A stretch of DNA of 64,000 bases from Talinum fruticosum (taxonomy: Eukaryota > Streptophyta > Magnoliopsida > Caryophyllales > Talinaceae), in NCBI GenBank assembly GCA_021018815.1, contig JAITYX010000075.1:868001-932000 (forward strand), written 5' to 3'. This document shows positions 34,201-46,825 of this stretch, in pieces. How positions within the stretch are numbered: the stretch's first letter is position 1; each line of letters begins with the position of its first letter. A model generated the notes under the pieces. That model saw only the letters and a program-made list of their open reading frames with translations, was not told where the DNA came from and searched no databases. Position numbers and translations under genes: made by a program.

Positions 34201-37011
34201 ATTCAACCCCAAAAGAATTGTTCATGTACGTGAAACCGTGCTTTTAAATGATTAAAAGAGTTCCGATCTTTCCACTGCAAAAGATTTCATTGAAAATATA
34301 CAGACTTTGTATTACGTTATTATGTTTTCGCCAATTTCATTATTATGTGTATTATGTATAAGGAATTTCTTTTGTTAAGGGTGTATGACTCCGGTGAGCC
34401 CGTGGTTTATTGCTCACCCCCACAAATTGCCCCGCTCCCTCCCGAGTTGCAGGTACCCCGAGGCGAATGGCCGGATGCTTGTCTTTGGTGGCGATTATGG
34501 TTGCAGTCAAGTCTATGTGTTTTATGTTTAGCATATTGTATCTACTCGGCTACTTATGTAAATAGAAAGTAATGTATAGTAAGTTAGACGTATGTATGGA
34601 GACCGAACTAGTAGCTCCGACAAGCCGTGAGATTTCTTTCTCCGGCAATTTTGATCTTAAATGGTTGTAAATCTGGTTTTTTACTGAATTCATGACTTGG
34701 GTTGTAAACTAGTTCGCAATGTAAGCTTTGTGATTATGAATATACTTCGGCGTGTGGCCGTTGAGCCGTGTACTCCGAGCGTGTGGCTCGTTGAGTTTTA
34801 TTGTGACTTTTGTGTAGGTTTTAAGGCTTTTAGCCTATGAGTTGGACCATAGTTCAAACGGAACTCGCCGAAATTTTTAGGAAACCTCTAACCTTGGGGA
34901 GAATTTCAATTCGTACCTTAAGTTGGATTAAGATAGCTAAGTCAACACCCGAGTGAGCCTTGGGAGTTCTTTTGAGGAACTCTAGCGGTGTAATACTCCT
35001 AGGGTGGGTTTTGGGGTGTTACACCTCGAGATTCTAACAGGATTAGTTGCTAAGGTTTGATGGGTGATATGGAGATTTCAATTAGAAATTAGGATGAAGA
35101 AATTGTACTTCGAGTACGAATTAGAAGCTAATATTTCAGATTCAACCCTTAGGGAGTTCGTGAATTTGTCGCATAGAGAGGTAATTGCTAATATCGGGAA
35201 GCGATGATTTGAAGTGTAAAAAGGAAGTATGAGTTTATATTGACTAATGCACAATTGATGTGTGGGAGATAGAAGTGGATGATTGCTAGGTTATTTGAGT
35301 TTAAAGCACATTTAAGTCCTTGAGATCGAACTATACCGGAAGAAAAGCAGAACTAAAAGGAAATTGAGTAGTGAAGTAAGATTAAGAGCTATATGGCTAA
35401 ATATGAGCGAGAAAGATTTTAATTAGTAATGTGGAGACATAAGGTGAGAATTTGAGGTAAGGATGGCAATTTGGGAGAAGTTGAGATGTTTAAATTAGGT
35501 GGTAACTACTTGTGGTTATTGTGGCTTAGAAAAAGGAATTAATTTTACCAAATTGGTAGATTTAGAAAGGCCATAGTCGGAAAGGAGCCGAGGATGACTA
35601 TATGTGTTGAATTGTGGCTATTTGTACAAGTGAATGTGTTAAATGATGTTGAAAAAGTAGTTTTGAAAGGAGTTCCGTATTTTATGCTAAATGATGCTTG
35701 AATGCAATTTCTTGATAACTATCTTTCAAACATGAATATGTTTTAATAGAAAGTGAATCGGATTTGAGAAAATGAATTTATAAGAGTGGCACGTGGTGTC
35801 ATGCCTTATATGATGTTAAACCGTTTTGAGATGGTTGATCGAACCAATATGATGAATGAATATGTTCAAACTGTTTTGAATCGACCGGGCTAGGATCGTT
35901 TAGCATACCGAAGATTTCTAACTGGGGTCCTCGTCGGGGAGGATGCCCGACCGGAAACATCAAGGGAAGGGTTCCAATAGGGGTCCTGGCTATCGGGATG
36001 CCCTATGAGAGACTTCCTAGAAGATAAGTCCCGGAGCCTTTATTTAGGGTCGCGCCTAAAGAATTATGAAGTGCTAGTTCGAGTTCGTAGAGCCTCGGAA
36101 ATTTGATTCGGATCCAATGAGTTTTGAAACCCTGCTTGAAAATTGAAGTAAAGATAAGCTACAAGGGCTTTCCCTAGAAAGATATTTAATTTTTGACCGA
36201 AAGCATTTGAAAGAAAGCGTAGGTGGTTACACTACCTTGTTTAAGGATGATTCGAGCTCCAAAAGAGTTCTTAATGATCGTGAATCATGCCTTGAACTGA
36301 TTGAAGTGTTGTGATCAATATAAATGATTTCAAGGGATTTCATGGAAAAGTATCTAGATTTGTATTACGTTATTATACTTTCACCGATTTCATTATTATA
36401 AGTAGTATGTGTCAATAATTTCCATTTTAAGAGTGCAAGATCATTCCAGGTGAGCTCATGGTTTGCTCACCCCCACAAATTTCCCCCTTTTCCCCTCCGT
36501 AGTGTTGTAGGTACACTCTCGGAAGGTGTGAAGGTGTGTTCTGTAGTTAGCATATTCTGGACTCCTGCATGTCGTTTGCTAACCGCTGTTTGCTGAAGTG
36601 ACTCAAACTGCTGATGTGCATTCCATGTTTCCAAGTATTGTAGTTTCTAATTCAGTTCATATAGTTTGTATCAAATGTATCATGAACCATTTAGATTGTT
36701 TTTATGCGGGGTTGAGTTGTATACTCCGAGCGTATGGCTCGTTGTGTTATATACTCCGAGGGAGTGGCTCGTTGAGTTATATTATGGTTTTTATACAGGG
36801 TTTTAGGGCTATAAGCCTTGGGGATATAACATATTACAAACACAACTCTTCCGAAATTTTCAGAAAATTTTCAGACTCCTTTGGAGAACTACCTTTATTA
36901 ACGTTTAAGTTGGAATTAGAAAGTCAAGCAGACACCTGAATGAGCCTTGGGAGTTCCTTGTGAGGAACTATGGCAATGTAATACTCCTAGGGTGGGTTTT
37001 GGGATGTTACA
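31283..37011 (+). mobile_element. Solo LTR X, family L2, containing solo LTR Y
   Basis: It starts TGTGAGACCCGAGG and ends GGGATGTTACA. Flanks are ATATA (31278-31282) and ACATA (37012-37016), a TSD with one change. The uninterrupted site is seen in the other K copy as GATCATATAACATG near 63571. Without Y and its extra TSD the LTR is about 3051 bp. A purine-rich tract lies at 31555-32020, two GTGTGGC/GGAGTGGC repeat units at 36721-36775, and the dyad near 36800. Confidence 0.9.
32351..35023 (+). mobile_element. Solo LTR Y, family L2, nested in X
   Basis: A 2673-bp LTR, TGTGAGACCCGG...GGGGTGTTACA, with perfect TSD CCTCG (32346-32350 and 35024-35028). A purine-rich tract lies at 32595-32900. Two minisatellite units are at 34742-34797, followed by AAGGCTTTTAGCCT. 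It is younger than X because it interrupts it. Confidence 0.95.
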
Positions 37012-37340
37012 ACATAACATATGCAAATAAAATGAAAGATCATGATTGTCACAAATTAAAGAGATATATGAGGATCAACTCAAACAACTCTAAATAATAA
37101 TTAACATGCTCAAAACGTTTCACTTAACAATTAATTTTTTAAAATGCAAGCCAATAGATTTAAATGCACAATGCACTCCCCATAGTTAATTCATGCATTG
37201 TCCCTAATGCATGAAAATAATATAATAAAACTAATGCAAAAATAATAAAACTAATGTCAATTTCCCTAAAAACATTATGTTGCCTTCTAACAAGCACTTT
37301 TGTTTACTATCCTTGGCTAGAAAGTGGTGCAACTTAAGCA
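37012..37340 (-). repeat. Repeat K, left copy (second part)
   Basis: It resumes K after LTR X: 37020-37130 aligns with 63575-63690. In reverse, the region near 37260-37310 reads GCTTGTTAGAAGGCAACATA, a word common after gypsy coding regions. No gene is present. Confidence 0.65.
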
Positions 37341-37660
37341 TCATTTAATTGGATTTCGCGTCCTTGCTCTATGGGGTAAATTTCTTTTGGAGAACAACAT
37401 ATGCATTACCCCTCCCCTCCCCACACACACACTTACTGTGGTGTTTCCTTTCAACATTAATTTGTTCGTGCATAGGTCTTGAAGAAACTTAACATAATGA
37501 GATACGTGCTTAATGGAATCTAAAAGGGGAACATTAATCTCCACCTTCGTTATTGTTTCTTGAAATCCTTGGTCTGTCTCATTTAACTTAGAAGTAGTGC
37601 TTATCAATCTACTAAGCAAAGGTGCCACTATCACGTAAGGTTCCTTATAAATTTCACCTA
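37341..37660 (-). pseudogene. Ty3/gypsy gag C-terminus / protease start (fragment)
   Basis: It encodes TKVEINVPLLDSIKHV followed by YVKFLQDLCTNKLMLKGN, a pattern characteristic of the gag-protease junction of Athila/Tat-type plant gypsy polyproteins. The frame then degenerates, and the protease active site, RT and integrase are absent. Sequence passes directly into the K 3' region, so pol has been lost. CACTA-1 begins at 37666. Confidence 0.7.
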
Positions 37661-37665
37661 TTTCA

Positions 37666-40387
37666 CACTATTACAAGAACCACTTTTAACTACGGTTCCG
37701 AAAGACCTTTCATTACGGTTATCCGACGTCATGTATGCGGGCATAATTGTAGATGGGCATCTTTTACTACGGTTCATAATCGTAGTTAAAGACTACCTAC
37801 TACTATGGTTCTTAGTTAACAAGCATAGTAATAGAGCACCTATTACTATAGTTGTAATACATTAACCGTCGTAATAGGATAAGATATTACTACGGTTCAT
37901 CATGAAGAACCATAGTCATATGTATCATTCCAAAATGACCTATTCTCGGCAATGTTTGGCCCAAACATATGATTATCGTATTTTACTAACTACCATATTC
38001 ATAGGTTATAATTCGGACCCATTATGATGGTTGTTCCTTAACAATCGTCGTAGTAGGTATAATTTTTTTTTAATTTATTTTGTGTTTGCTTACCCCATGT
38101 ACAATATAAAAAACATATACAAGCATTTACACAAACTCATTTAGAAATTATACAAACCAGAATCCAACAAGTCTTCACCAGAATATATACGAACCAAATT
38201 CATCACACCAAGTTGTATATGGTACATTTTAAAATAATAAAGAAAGTGTAAATATACCTATATAATTGTATACCTATGTAAATATATACCTATGTAATCG
38301 TATACCTATGTAAATCACAAACTTCACCAATCAAATAATGAAGAATAAGTGCAAGTATATACCTATGTCTTTATACGGTTATACGTAAACTCCGCCCAAC
38401 CTTGTTTTAACTTGTTGAGCACTTCACCTATATAGGGATTGGGTGGGTCCTTTCCCGAGAAATATTGTGGCCAACGTTGTAGACGACATATTAATTAGGT
38501 CAAGTGCAAGTGTTAATCAAGCTTAAAACAACATTAAAAAATTTAATTTTTTTATAATCAAATACAAGTGCAAGTGCAAGTACCTCTTTCCGACTAGATT
38601 CATTTAAATCGAGTTAGATCATAATCTCTTTTATGTACTAAAGAATGTAGAAGTCGTACTCCACGTTTCCCGATTATTTATGGCACTACAATAATTAAAA
38701 CAGATTCCCAACATATGCAAAATTAATTAGTACTTTATGTCCAACAAGTAATATGAAATAAAAACAATTAAAGTCGACTCTAAGCAAGAGAACCTACCAT
38801 TATGGAGATAATGTGTGGGTTTGGCTTCAAACGTGAGCCTCTCAAGCCTCCCTTATAATAATAATGTACAAGAGCACTATTTTTCAATTGGAAAAATAAA
38901 ATTCAAATTAGAAATACAATTGAAAAGAATACTAATTAACAAAAAATCATAAAATGATTAAGGTATGAACTCACGAGTCGAGTATTTTTTGATATCGTTC
39001 CTAATGGTTTGACTAAGAGGATCACGCTAGTGCGCGACATCTCCCTTGGAAATATGACAACAAACATCCAGTCATGGCTAGAACGACACAAATAACACAT
39101 TTATAAGTATGTAACAACATAAAAACTTCATTTAAGTTTATTTGTACACTTACCCCTCAATGAATGGCACCAAGTACAATTTTTTCTTCTACTCATTATG
39201 TTTCATGACTTTAAAGATATAGTCGGCTCGTCATCGGTTTTCTGTCGTAATCCTTGAATGGAATTAGGGTTGAGCAACTGAACCAACTCGTTTCCCATCT
39301 CGTATAGCCATCGTACATATTAATTATATGTAGTTCAAAATGAAATTAATAGTTAAAAAATAAACTTATGTATATACTAACTCACATAATGCCAATCATA
39401 ATAGTAGATGTAGTAATCTCTTGCATCTCCGAAAATTGCAGTATTTCGTTCGGGAAGACATATAAGGTCATGTCCTCATCATCATCATCAAATTGTCCAA
39501 ACACGTGACGCGGCTCGCTGATTTGTAACGTTGTATCCGCTTGTAAAGGCTTCACATAACGTTGCAGAGGAGCACACTAATCCGTGCTTGGACTCGTGAA
39601 TGGATATGAGAGGGGACTACTTCTCACGATGAATGGGCGCCGCTAAATACATTTTTATGCCAACGAGGGAGATAAAGTTCCCTTTATCTCACTATCAAAT
39701 CTGTCCTTGATATATTAGTGAATAATCAATAAACGAATTAGAAATATATATATATATGTGATATTAACAACAATTAAATCTTATATTTAAAAAATGAACT
39801 ACCATAGAGAAGATGACCAAACGTTTGGATCGAGCAACAAAGTTGTTAAACACGTCTTTAATGGGATGGAGGTTCGGTGATCTGGATCGACAACTCGCAG
39901 TTGCCTTTTCCTTGTATCGCTTCTCTCACACACACCCTCACTCGATCAACTTAAAGGGGTGCCTCGTGAATGACATTGTCCGGCCTCCATGAGTAAACAA
40001 CACCCAATGCCACAACATGATGGAGGGGACGGTGATGAGAAGCTAGCATGCACATCGCCGGTAGCATAAGAATAAACATAATAATTACAATCATGGGATA
40101 GCCCTTGAAATAAATCGTTCATGGGTATGCTTGGGCATCGTCGTACCCATGTTGGTGAAGTACGCCTTGATGCATTCCCTCATCTAGGCAGGCATCCGAG
40201 CCACCATCTAGACGTGCATCCGAGTTTGTATCCGGGCTTGCATCTCTCGCCTTCATCTATTCCCTTGTCTCTTCCATTTTTGCAGGCATTTGGGACATTT
40301 GGGACTGCATTTCTACCATTTAGGCCTCCATATGTGCTCTGGCTGGAGGAGATAGGGCGCTTCTTCCTATCCACAAAATGCGCAACT
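37666..40387 (-). mobile_element. CACTA-1 transposon, left terminal part
   Basis: The left terminus CACTATTACAAGAACCAC is preceded by TCA. Subterminal ACTACGGTT repeats run over 37690-38040. Minus-strand coding remnants follow: SGNVEYDFYIL...YIKEIM near 38640-38680 (Ulp1-like C-terminus in which the Cys position is Tyr, codon 38656-38658), DWMFVVIF near 39070 and VQLLNPNSIQG near 39270. A region rich in short repeats lies at 40180-40390. The element is interrupted by Sirevirus C and resumes at 58919. Confidence 0.8.
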
Positions 40388-40392
40388 ATCCC
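40388..40392 (+). repeat. Target site duplication of Sirevirus C (left)
   Basis: ATCCC, repeated at 58914-58918. Confidence 0.85.
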
Positions 40393-40891
40393 CGAAGACT
40401 CAGGTTTTAACTCTAAGTCATTCTGAGTATTACATGAAGACTCAAGTATATCTCTCTTAAGTTTTGATTCCAAGCCATTGTAGGCTCCATAGAAACTCTT
40501 ATCTAAGTTTTCCGTTTCGAAAAATTCGGAAAGTGCCCTATTGCTTATCTCCTACACTCGGTGTTTCGATCGACTCGTAAATCATTCAAAATTATCGCAT
40601 GCTCAAATAATTTCTCTAAAACTCTTATTTTAAGTACTCGACTACGTATTTCAATGCAAATAGAATAACAACGTTAATTCATTATTCTATGTAAGTTTAT
40701 TTCATTGAGAATTATTTGACTAGATCAAGTTGTTATACTATGATATTTTTACTCTCGTACTTGATCAACTTAGGATTGACTCAAGATGGAATTTGAGTAT
40801 TTTGAATATTAGACTTAGAAAATTCCATTCCATTAGGACAAAGATAATTAAGTATTTAATAACTTGGATTTAATTAAGTACTCGAAGGGCA
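40393..40891 (+). mobile_element. Sirevirus C, 5' LTR (truncated)
   Basis: It matches the first 480 bp or so of the 3' LTR of C (57448-57930). Its first base pair reads CG instead of TG. Homology ends near 40876; the next 15 bases are not found in other LTR copies, and CACTA-2 follows at once. The rest of the LTR, PBS, gag and most of pol of C are missing. Confidence 0.85.
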
Positions 40892-43800
40892 CACTACAAG
40901 AAATTAAGCTTCTAACGACTGACACTTTAACAACGAATCATACAATTGGTCGTTAAAAGTTACTAATAACGATGGAATTAATTTTTCGTCGTTTAATTTT
41001 ATCAAATAAACTATTATTACACAATGAACAAAAAAATTGGTCGTTATTACTTTTAATATGTTGGTCGTTAATAATATTAGGATTACAAATTTAATTATAA
41101 TTAGTATTTCTTTTTTTAAAATAAATTTTTTAAAAAATAAATTAAAAGTTTTCCTTCTAAGGTAAAATTTTAAGTTAGAAAATCAAAATTAGCCCTCCTA
41201 ATTCTCGTTTAGTCGTCTTCCATCTCTCGCTCTCTGGTCTTCATTCGGTCTCCGCCACTCATGCTGAGTCTCAACCGCTGGTCGTCGCCCTCCGCCCTCA
41301 ATCGTAGTCGTCGCTCACTCTCTCTCTCGCACGCTCTCTCCCTACGACACTCAATTGCCAGCGAGAGTTCGTTCCCGTGGAAAACCCACACCTCGCTCGC
41401 TTTTACCTACCCTTCTCTCGCTCTTACCCTCTCGCCCTCCGCCCTCCTCATTCACACCGACCACCGACGCTCAATCCCCGGCCGAGGAAGCCCCGCCCTT
41501 GCCCGATCCGAAGTTTAAACGAGTCCTTTCAATGCATTTTTTTCTTATTTATGTTGAATTTTGTTATGGGTTTTTTGTTTGTGTTGAGGATGGAATTAAA
41601 TTCTAGGTTTTCTTGATTGAATTTTGATAGAATTTTGATAGAATTTTAATTATGGCTTCTAGTACTAACAGCTCGCCGGACTATACTCCTTGGCACTTCC
41701 TCCGACCAACTCGTCGCAGCCCCGAATTACTCGCCTCTTATTTCTCTTTGCTCATCTAAGTTTCTGCTTTGATTTGTTCTAATACTCCTTGGAATTGCAT
41801 CCAGGTATGAGGGTTTATGTTCTGAAAATTATCCCCTAATTTGTAGTTGATGTCTGCTTTGATTTGTAATCTTTAATACCATTATATTTTGTTTGATTGT
41901 GTGTCCATGATTTTGATTATTGTTGGGTGAAATTGGAGGTTTGAAATAGCTTATCACTGTTGTTTCTTAGTATTATGAATTTTGGTAGCTTATGTCATAA
42001 TTGTATCATTTGGTGAGCTTGGCATAATTGAGAGAGGCGAGAGAAAGAGTTGTTTAGCCATTTGTGTTTCGTTTAGCTAGTCGATGGTTTGTTTATAGTC
42101 CAATTTCCTTTTTGTTGTGATGATCTCAATGCAGAATCGGATCTATTTGATAATGTTTGTTCAACACCAAGTGTTGCTTCTTCTTCTTCTTCATTTGATG
42201 GGAACAAATTTGACGATATGCTTATTAGCTCCCTCGAGTTAGAATCATCGCCAATGTAATTCCTGATATCTCTAGGAATGTTGTGACTTTTGTTGCTAAT
42301 TGTAAATAGGAACTTTCAAGTATAAAGCATGGACAGCGAATGCTTTGTAAATGTGATCTTAGATATCTACACAGTATTCAGCTGACATCGTTTCGTACAT
42401 TTGTGGGTAAATTGATGAGGCTTCCTGAATCCTAGTCTCACATTTTGTTTTTACTTCCTGCTTTCATCTATTTTCTCTTTGTCCATGCTTTTCTTTGTCT
42501 CGCCTTCGACATTTCTATAGCTATGAATGTAAAAATATATCCAATTAACAGTTCCAAGTAGCATGACTAGTTCATGTTAAGGGAGATGAATGATGGTACC
42601 CTCAATAGCCTACCATTGCGGAAGAGCGAAGCTATACTAGTGCTGTAAGTCTTCATAGCGTTGTTCATTTCCTTTTTTTTCCTCAACCCCCTACTGCATA
42701 AAGCTGTATATGATGATACATTAGTTTTGCCTATTACGAACTATGTAAGCATTGGTTTTAATCAATCGCATAAAGTTGTATATATGGTTTTAATAAACTC
42801 GTATAAAGCAAGTATATATTAATACATTATATTTGCATTATTTTTGCCTATTATGAACTATGGATAAGCATCGGTTGCATATATCTTCATCCCCAAAACT
42901 TAAATTCTTGTAAAATATAGCTCTAGAATATAGCTCTAGATAGTCACTCACGATGTCGGAGATTATATTTTCTTTCGGTGTTTGTCACTATTGAGTTCTC
43001 TCCGATGTGTTCATAAGTTGCAGGTAACATATAATCCGGGTCTCCCTTAATGTCCACCTCTTCGAGCAACTCCGTCACCACCCAAGATGGCCGATCAACT
43101 TCACTCGTCCACATCGTCATCTTTCTAGAAGCATTCTTCTTTATGCATCCCATTTACCTTGTCCATCAATAACACTAGTATCTTATGGTTTATCGCTTCA
43201 TAGTCCCTACACAAACCACATTGAAATCAATCACTTCATTGAATAGAATTCGCACTCGGTGAGTACAAGAACATTACCTATATGTGAAAATGGAACATAG
43301 AATTTAGACAACAAGCATATACACCAAAACGTGGCTTCACGAACTCTAACTAATACTGCATGGGAGAAATACTTATCTCGCAGCAGCCGAGAGCAGACCA
43401 TCTACAACTATTTGCAGCAGTCATTTGTCTGTAAATCTTGTATTGACATGTTTATTTTGGGAAATGATTTAATTTTATTTGCTTTTAACATATTGCGTAA
43501 AGATGATTAATTCCACCGGATCGTGGAAGAAGTCTTATATGCCATGGTCCGATAGACCGTCATTTCGGCACCTGGTATGTTGGTTTGTTTGAGTTACATA
43601 TGTTTGTTTGATAAGAAGTTGAATACTTTTGCAATTTTATAAAAGTTCTAATAATTCTCTATTTTTTTGCAGATGGACTCGCTCATTCAAGTTCTAACAC
43701 TTTATTACCTTTTATGAGTAGTTGATGAAGATTATACTTTCTAAATCATTTGGAGGACTTCATTTTTTTTAAAGTTTTCTAGTTAATATTGCTTATACTC

Positions 43801-44375
43801 GGATATCAATTACTATGAAAACTTCTAGTTTCCTCGATTGTTTTTTAGATTATGTGTTTTAGTATGATTTTGGTATTAGGTTATGTTATATATTGTGTAT
43901 TCGCAGACTAGTGGTATTCAAAAAAGTAATACATATCAATTCGAATTTAGTTGTTGTTACTATATATTAGTGATCAATAGTTTATTACATTATTTTAAAG
44001 ATAATTAGCAAAATTATATATTTAGGCTATCCATAATATTATTAACGATGAAAATGTTAATCGTTAAAAAATAACGATGAACCAAATTTGTTGTTAATGA
44101 TCATGATTTTAATTTTTGTATTTATGGTTATTTTAAATCTACGACAAAAAATTTTGTCGTTAATGATATGTAGTTCATCGTTATTCAATCAACTAATTAC
44201 GACCACATCTTGTTTCATCGTTATTTTAAGTGACGGCGAAAACTTTAAAGTCATCATTAAAAGTATTAACGAGGAACCACTAACGACGATCGACGACCAA
44301 AATTGTTTTGGTCGTTAATCACTTTTAACGACGATAAAATGTACTTTTAGCGACCAATTTATTCCTCTAGTAGTG
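40892..44375 (+). mobile_element. CACTA-2 transposon, 3.5 kb, non-autonomous
   Basis: Termini are CACTACAAGAAATT on the left and, in reverse, CACTACTAGAGGAAT on the right. Both subterminal regions (40910-41090 and 44040-44360) are packed with TTAACGACC/GGTCGTTAA-type repeats, the binding-site arrangement of CACTA elements. Flanking triplets are GCA and GTA, an imperfect 3-bp TSD. No transposase is recognisable. The interior has a pyrimidine-rich block (41210-41510) and exon-like pieces with splice-type borders. Confidence 0.85.
41653..43722 (+). pseudogene. Possible captured multi-exon gene fragments in CACTA-2
   Basis: Exon-like pieces are seen. A short ATG-started frame begins at 41653 (MASSTNSSPDYTPWHFLRP). 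A splice-donor-like CCAG/GTATGAGG occurs at 41813. An acceptor TCAATGCAG at about 42134 is followed by ESDLFDNVCSTPSVASSSSS and then FDGNKFDDMLIS. A further exon ends SYMPWSDRPSFRHL with donor GTATGT near 43575, followed by acceptor TTTTTTGCAG and MDSLIQVLTLYY. I do not recognise the protein. It could be degenerate transposase or captured host sequence; the gene model is inference. Confidence 0.3.
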
Positions 44376-45705
44376 GTAGGAGCACCTTGTCCCTCGGCTT
44401 CTTCCTTTTCTGCTCCTTCTTCCTTTATCTCTTCTTATTCCTTCTCTCCTTCTTCTTTCTCCTCGAAGGAGCTGCCTGAGCCGCAGCCTCCTCTTCTTTT
44501 TATTCTCCCTCTCCGAAAGGAGATTTGGCGAGGCTCGAGGACTTTTCGGATGTGTCCGAGCTGACCGGGTCTTGAGCCGCTTTGGAGCGCCTTTCTTAGA
44601 GGAGCTCAATCAACTCATGTTGCTCCTTTACCAGTGCCTTTATATCAAGGAGCACGTCCTGCTCGCTTCTCGGATTTGAGATTGGGCGATCTTTTGGTTT
44701 ATGGTTATAGACTAAAGAACGAGTCTTGAATGACCGGAGAGTGTCCTTGATTTCTAAGGACATTAAGGAGAGCTTGTCTATCACGGCAGTAGAAAAAGTG
44801 AGAGTGGCTTGAAGTGGAGGGCTTGAGGTGGAGGCATCGCCAGGTGGAGGAGGGAGAGAGAGTGGAGTCCGAGTTTGAGTCCGAGGCGGAGGAGAAGGTT
44901 GCCTTAGTTCTAAGCCGTGGACCCGGACATCCGGTTAGGTCTCCTGGTATCGATAGCCAAGAAGCTCTTTTGTACCAACTACTATGGTAGCCTCGAAACC
45001 GCATTAGGATCCGAGGGAGGGGGACCTTAAACTGTTTGAAAATAAAGGTAAGAAGAGCCCAAAAGAAAGAGGGGTGGATTTCTTTGTCCGAGCTAGCACA
45101 GAGGCCATCTCGCTCAATGATAGCGGGAAGAGCGCTATGAAAGAATGTCAAAGAGAGCTTTGAGAATCTTAGAGTTTGGATTCTCTTTGCTCGAATGCCG
45201 AGAGAAGAAGGTTCTCAAGCACCGAGAAACAAAGAAGACGAGCTTTGGACTTCATCTAAGTCACCGAAAAGTTTTTCCGTGACTCGGGGATTTCTTTTGC
45301 ATACTTCTCAAAGAATTCATCAAGCAACCTCGTTGAAAGGAATAGGGTTGTTGTTGAGGAAAAGAGAAGATACTTTGAATAAGCGGTTGAAGATAGAGAC
45401 GTTGATTTGAACAATGATATCTTGAATTGTAAAGGTGAGGATTCCCTTAGAACTAGAAAGATTTGAATAGAACTTAGAAACGAGTTCCGGTTCAATAAAC
45501 TCGCTAATACAGAGTAAATTGTAAACCCCTGTGGTTTTGATATGGTTCAACCACAAAAATTTTGTGGTTGGGAAGAATTTGTAATCCAACGTCGGTGTTG
45601 GGTCACAAGGATTTTAGAGGGTTTGGAAGGACCCTCATGGCTTTTGGTTTTGGGTTTCTCCGTTGCGGAACCAAGAAAGTTCGGGTGAGAACCTCTTTTA
45701 GGCAT
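44376..45705 (-). pseudogene. Envelope-like ORF of Sirevirus B (broken)
   Basis: The start MPKRGSHPN is at 45703-45705 on the minus strand, the same position as ATGCCTAAG in copy C (55439). The conserved domain is at 45320-45589, with EFIEPELVSKFYSNLSSSKG and FNRLFKV, like PF20167. The C-terminal part (44600-44780) is a helical, possibly coiled segment (LVKEQHELIELL). The tail (44376-44600) is Glu/Lys/Arg-rich and is cut by CACTA-2. Frameshifts separate these parts. The protein's role is unknown. Confidence 0.75.
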
Positions 45706-46381
45706 GGATGAGGAGTTTTTGAGAAGAGAGGAGATGAACTATGAGAGAGAGAGTGAGAGAAGACGGGTCGAAGAAAGAGAATAATGTCTACAAAGAAAAT
45801 AAGAGAGTAGAGAGAGAGAGCTGAAAGCTTTTGGTGCTTACTTGAGATGATTTCTTGCTTTGCTTGAGATAGAGAAGGTTTGCTCTTCGAAATCACCGAA
45901 CTTGCTTGTGAGGTTGTGTACGAGAGAGTGAGTGAGTAAAGAGTAAAGTAGCGAAATGAAGGAGAATGGATGCTATTTACGAGTGAAAAATTATCCTTCG
46001 ATATTCGTTCTATCCCAACTCTTCAACGGTTGCCTCGGACCGGTGTGACTGTTCCGCTCTCCAGCTTGTTAGAATTCCAGTGTTTTTCTACCGATGGCTA
46101 GTTCTCCGATTGGTATGCGCGAGAGAGAGAAAAAAAGAGAAATTTTAAAAGAAATTTATGAAATTCTCCACTAATCTAGAGACGATTTCAGAAGTTTGAT
46201 GTCCATCTTTCTCAAAACTGAGTCTAACTTAGTAGAGTTTCGAGTGACTCGAAACTACAAGCAAGCAATAACTCACATACTCGGTATCACTGGGTCAACT
46301 TAACTAATAGTTATTAAAGCACGGAAAAGAAACATTTAACACATAATCATGCAAAGTAGTTTCACTTAGAAAAGCACATAA
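45706..46381 (-). other. Spacer between pol and envelope-like ORF of B
   Basis: Purine-rich microrepeats (GAGA, 45735-45830) and AT-rich sequence, matching the same interval in copies A and C. No gene is present. Confidence 0.6.
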
Positions 46382-46825
46382 TCATGCATTAATCATGCCA
46401 AGTTCATTCCTAATAAAGCGTAACCGATCCTCACTAAGTGGCTTCGTAAAGATATTAGCTAGTTGAAGTTTGGTAGGAATGAATTTAAGTTCAATATCAC
46501 CTTTCTCAGAATGGTCCCTTAGAAAATGATACCTAACCTTAATATGCTTTGTCTTTGAGTGTTGAACTAGATTCTTAGTGATGCTGATCGCACTTTCGTT
46601 GTGACACGTGATTGTAATTGATTTGGATGACAGTCCAAGATCTCTCAAGTGTTGCTTGATCAATAAAATCTGAGCACAAGCATGCTCCAGCTACAATGTA
46701 CTCGGCTTCAGCGAGTTGATAGAGCTACTGAGTTCCGCTTCTTTGAGTGCCAAGATATAAGGGATTGACCAAGAAATTGGCATGCTCCTGAGGTGCTTTT
46801 TCTATCAACCATGTATCCATCATAG
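46382..46825 (-). pseudogene. Sirevirus B RNase H
   Basis: The stretch 46382-46663 is open and encodes HNESAISITKNLVQHSKTKH, then HFLRDHSEKGDIEL and IFTKPLSEDRLRFIRNELGM, the RNase H end and pol terminus of Sirevirus-like copia elements. Upstream (46664-46825) the frame is shifted but continues the domain. The ELGM end and stop agree with copy C at about 54890. Confidence 0.85.

Noticed and set aside
45320..45589. 89-codon open frame as an independent host gene
   Set aside because: It lies exactly between Sirevirus RNase H and the LTR side, and has counterparts at the same place in copies A and C, so it belongs to the element.
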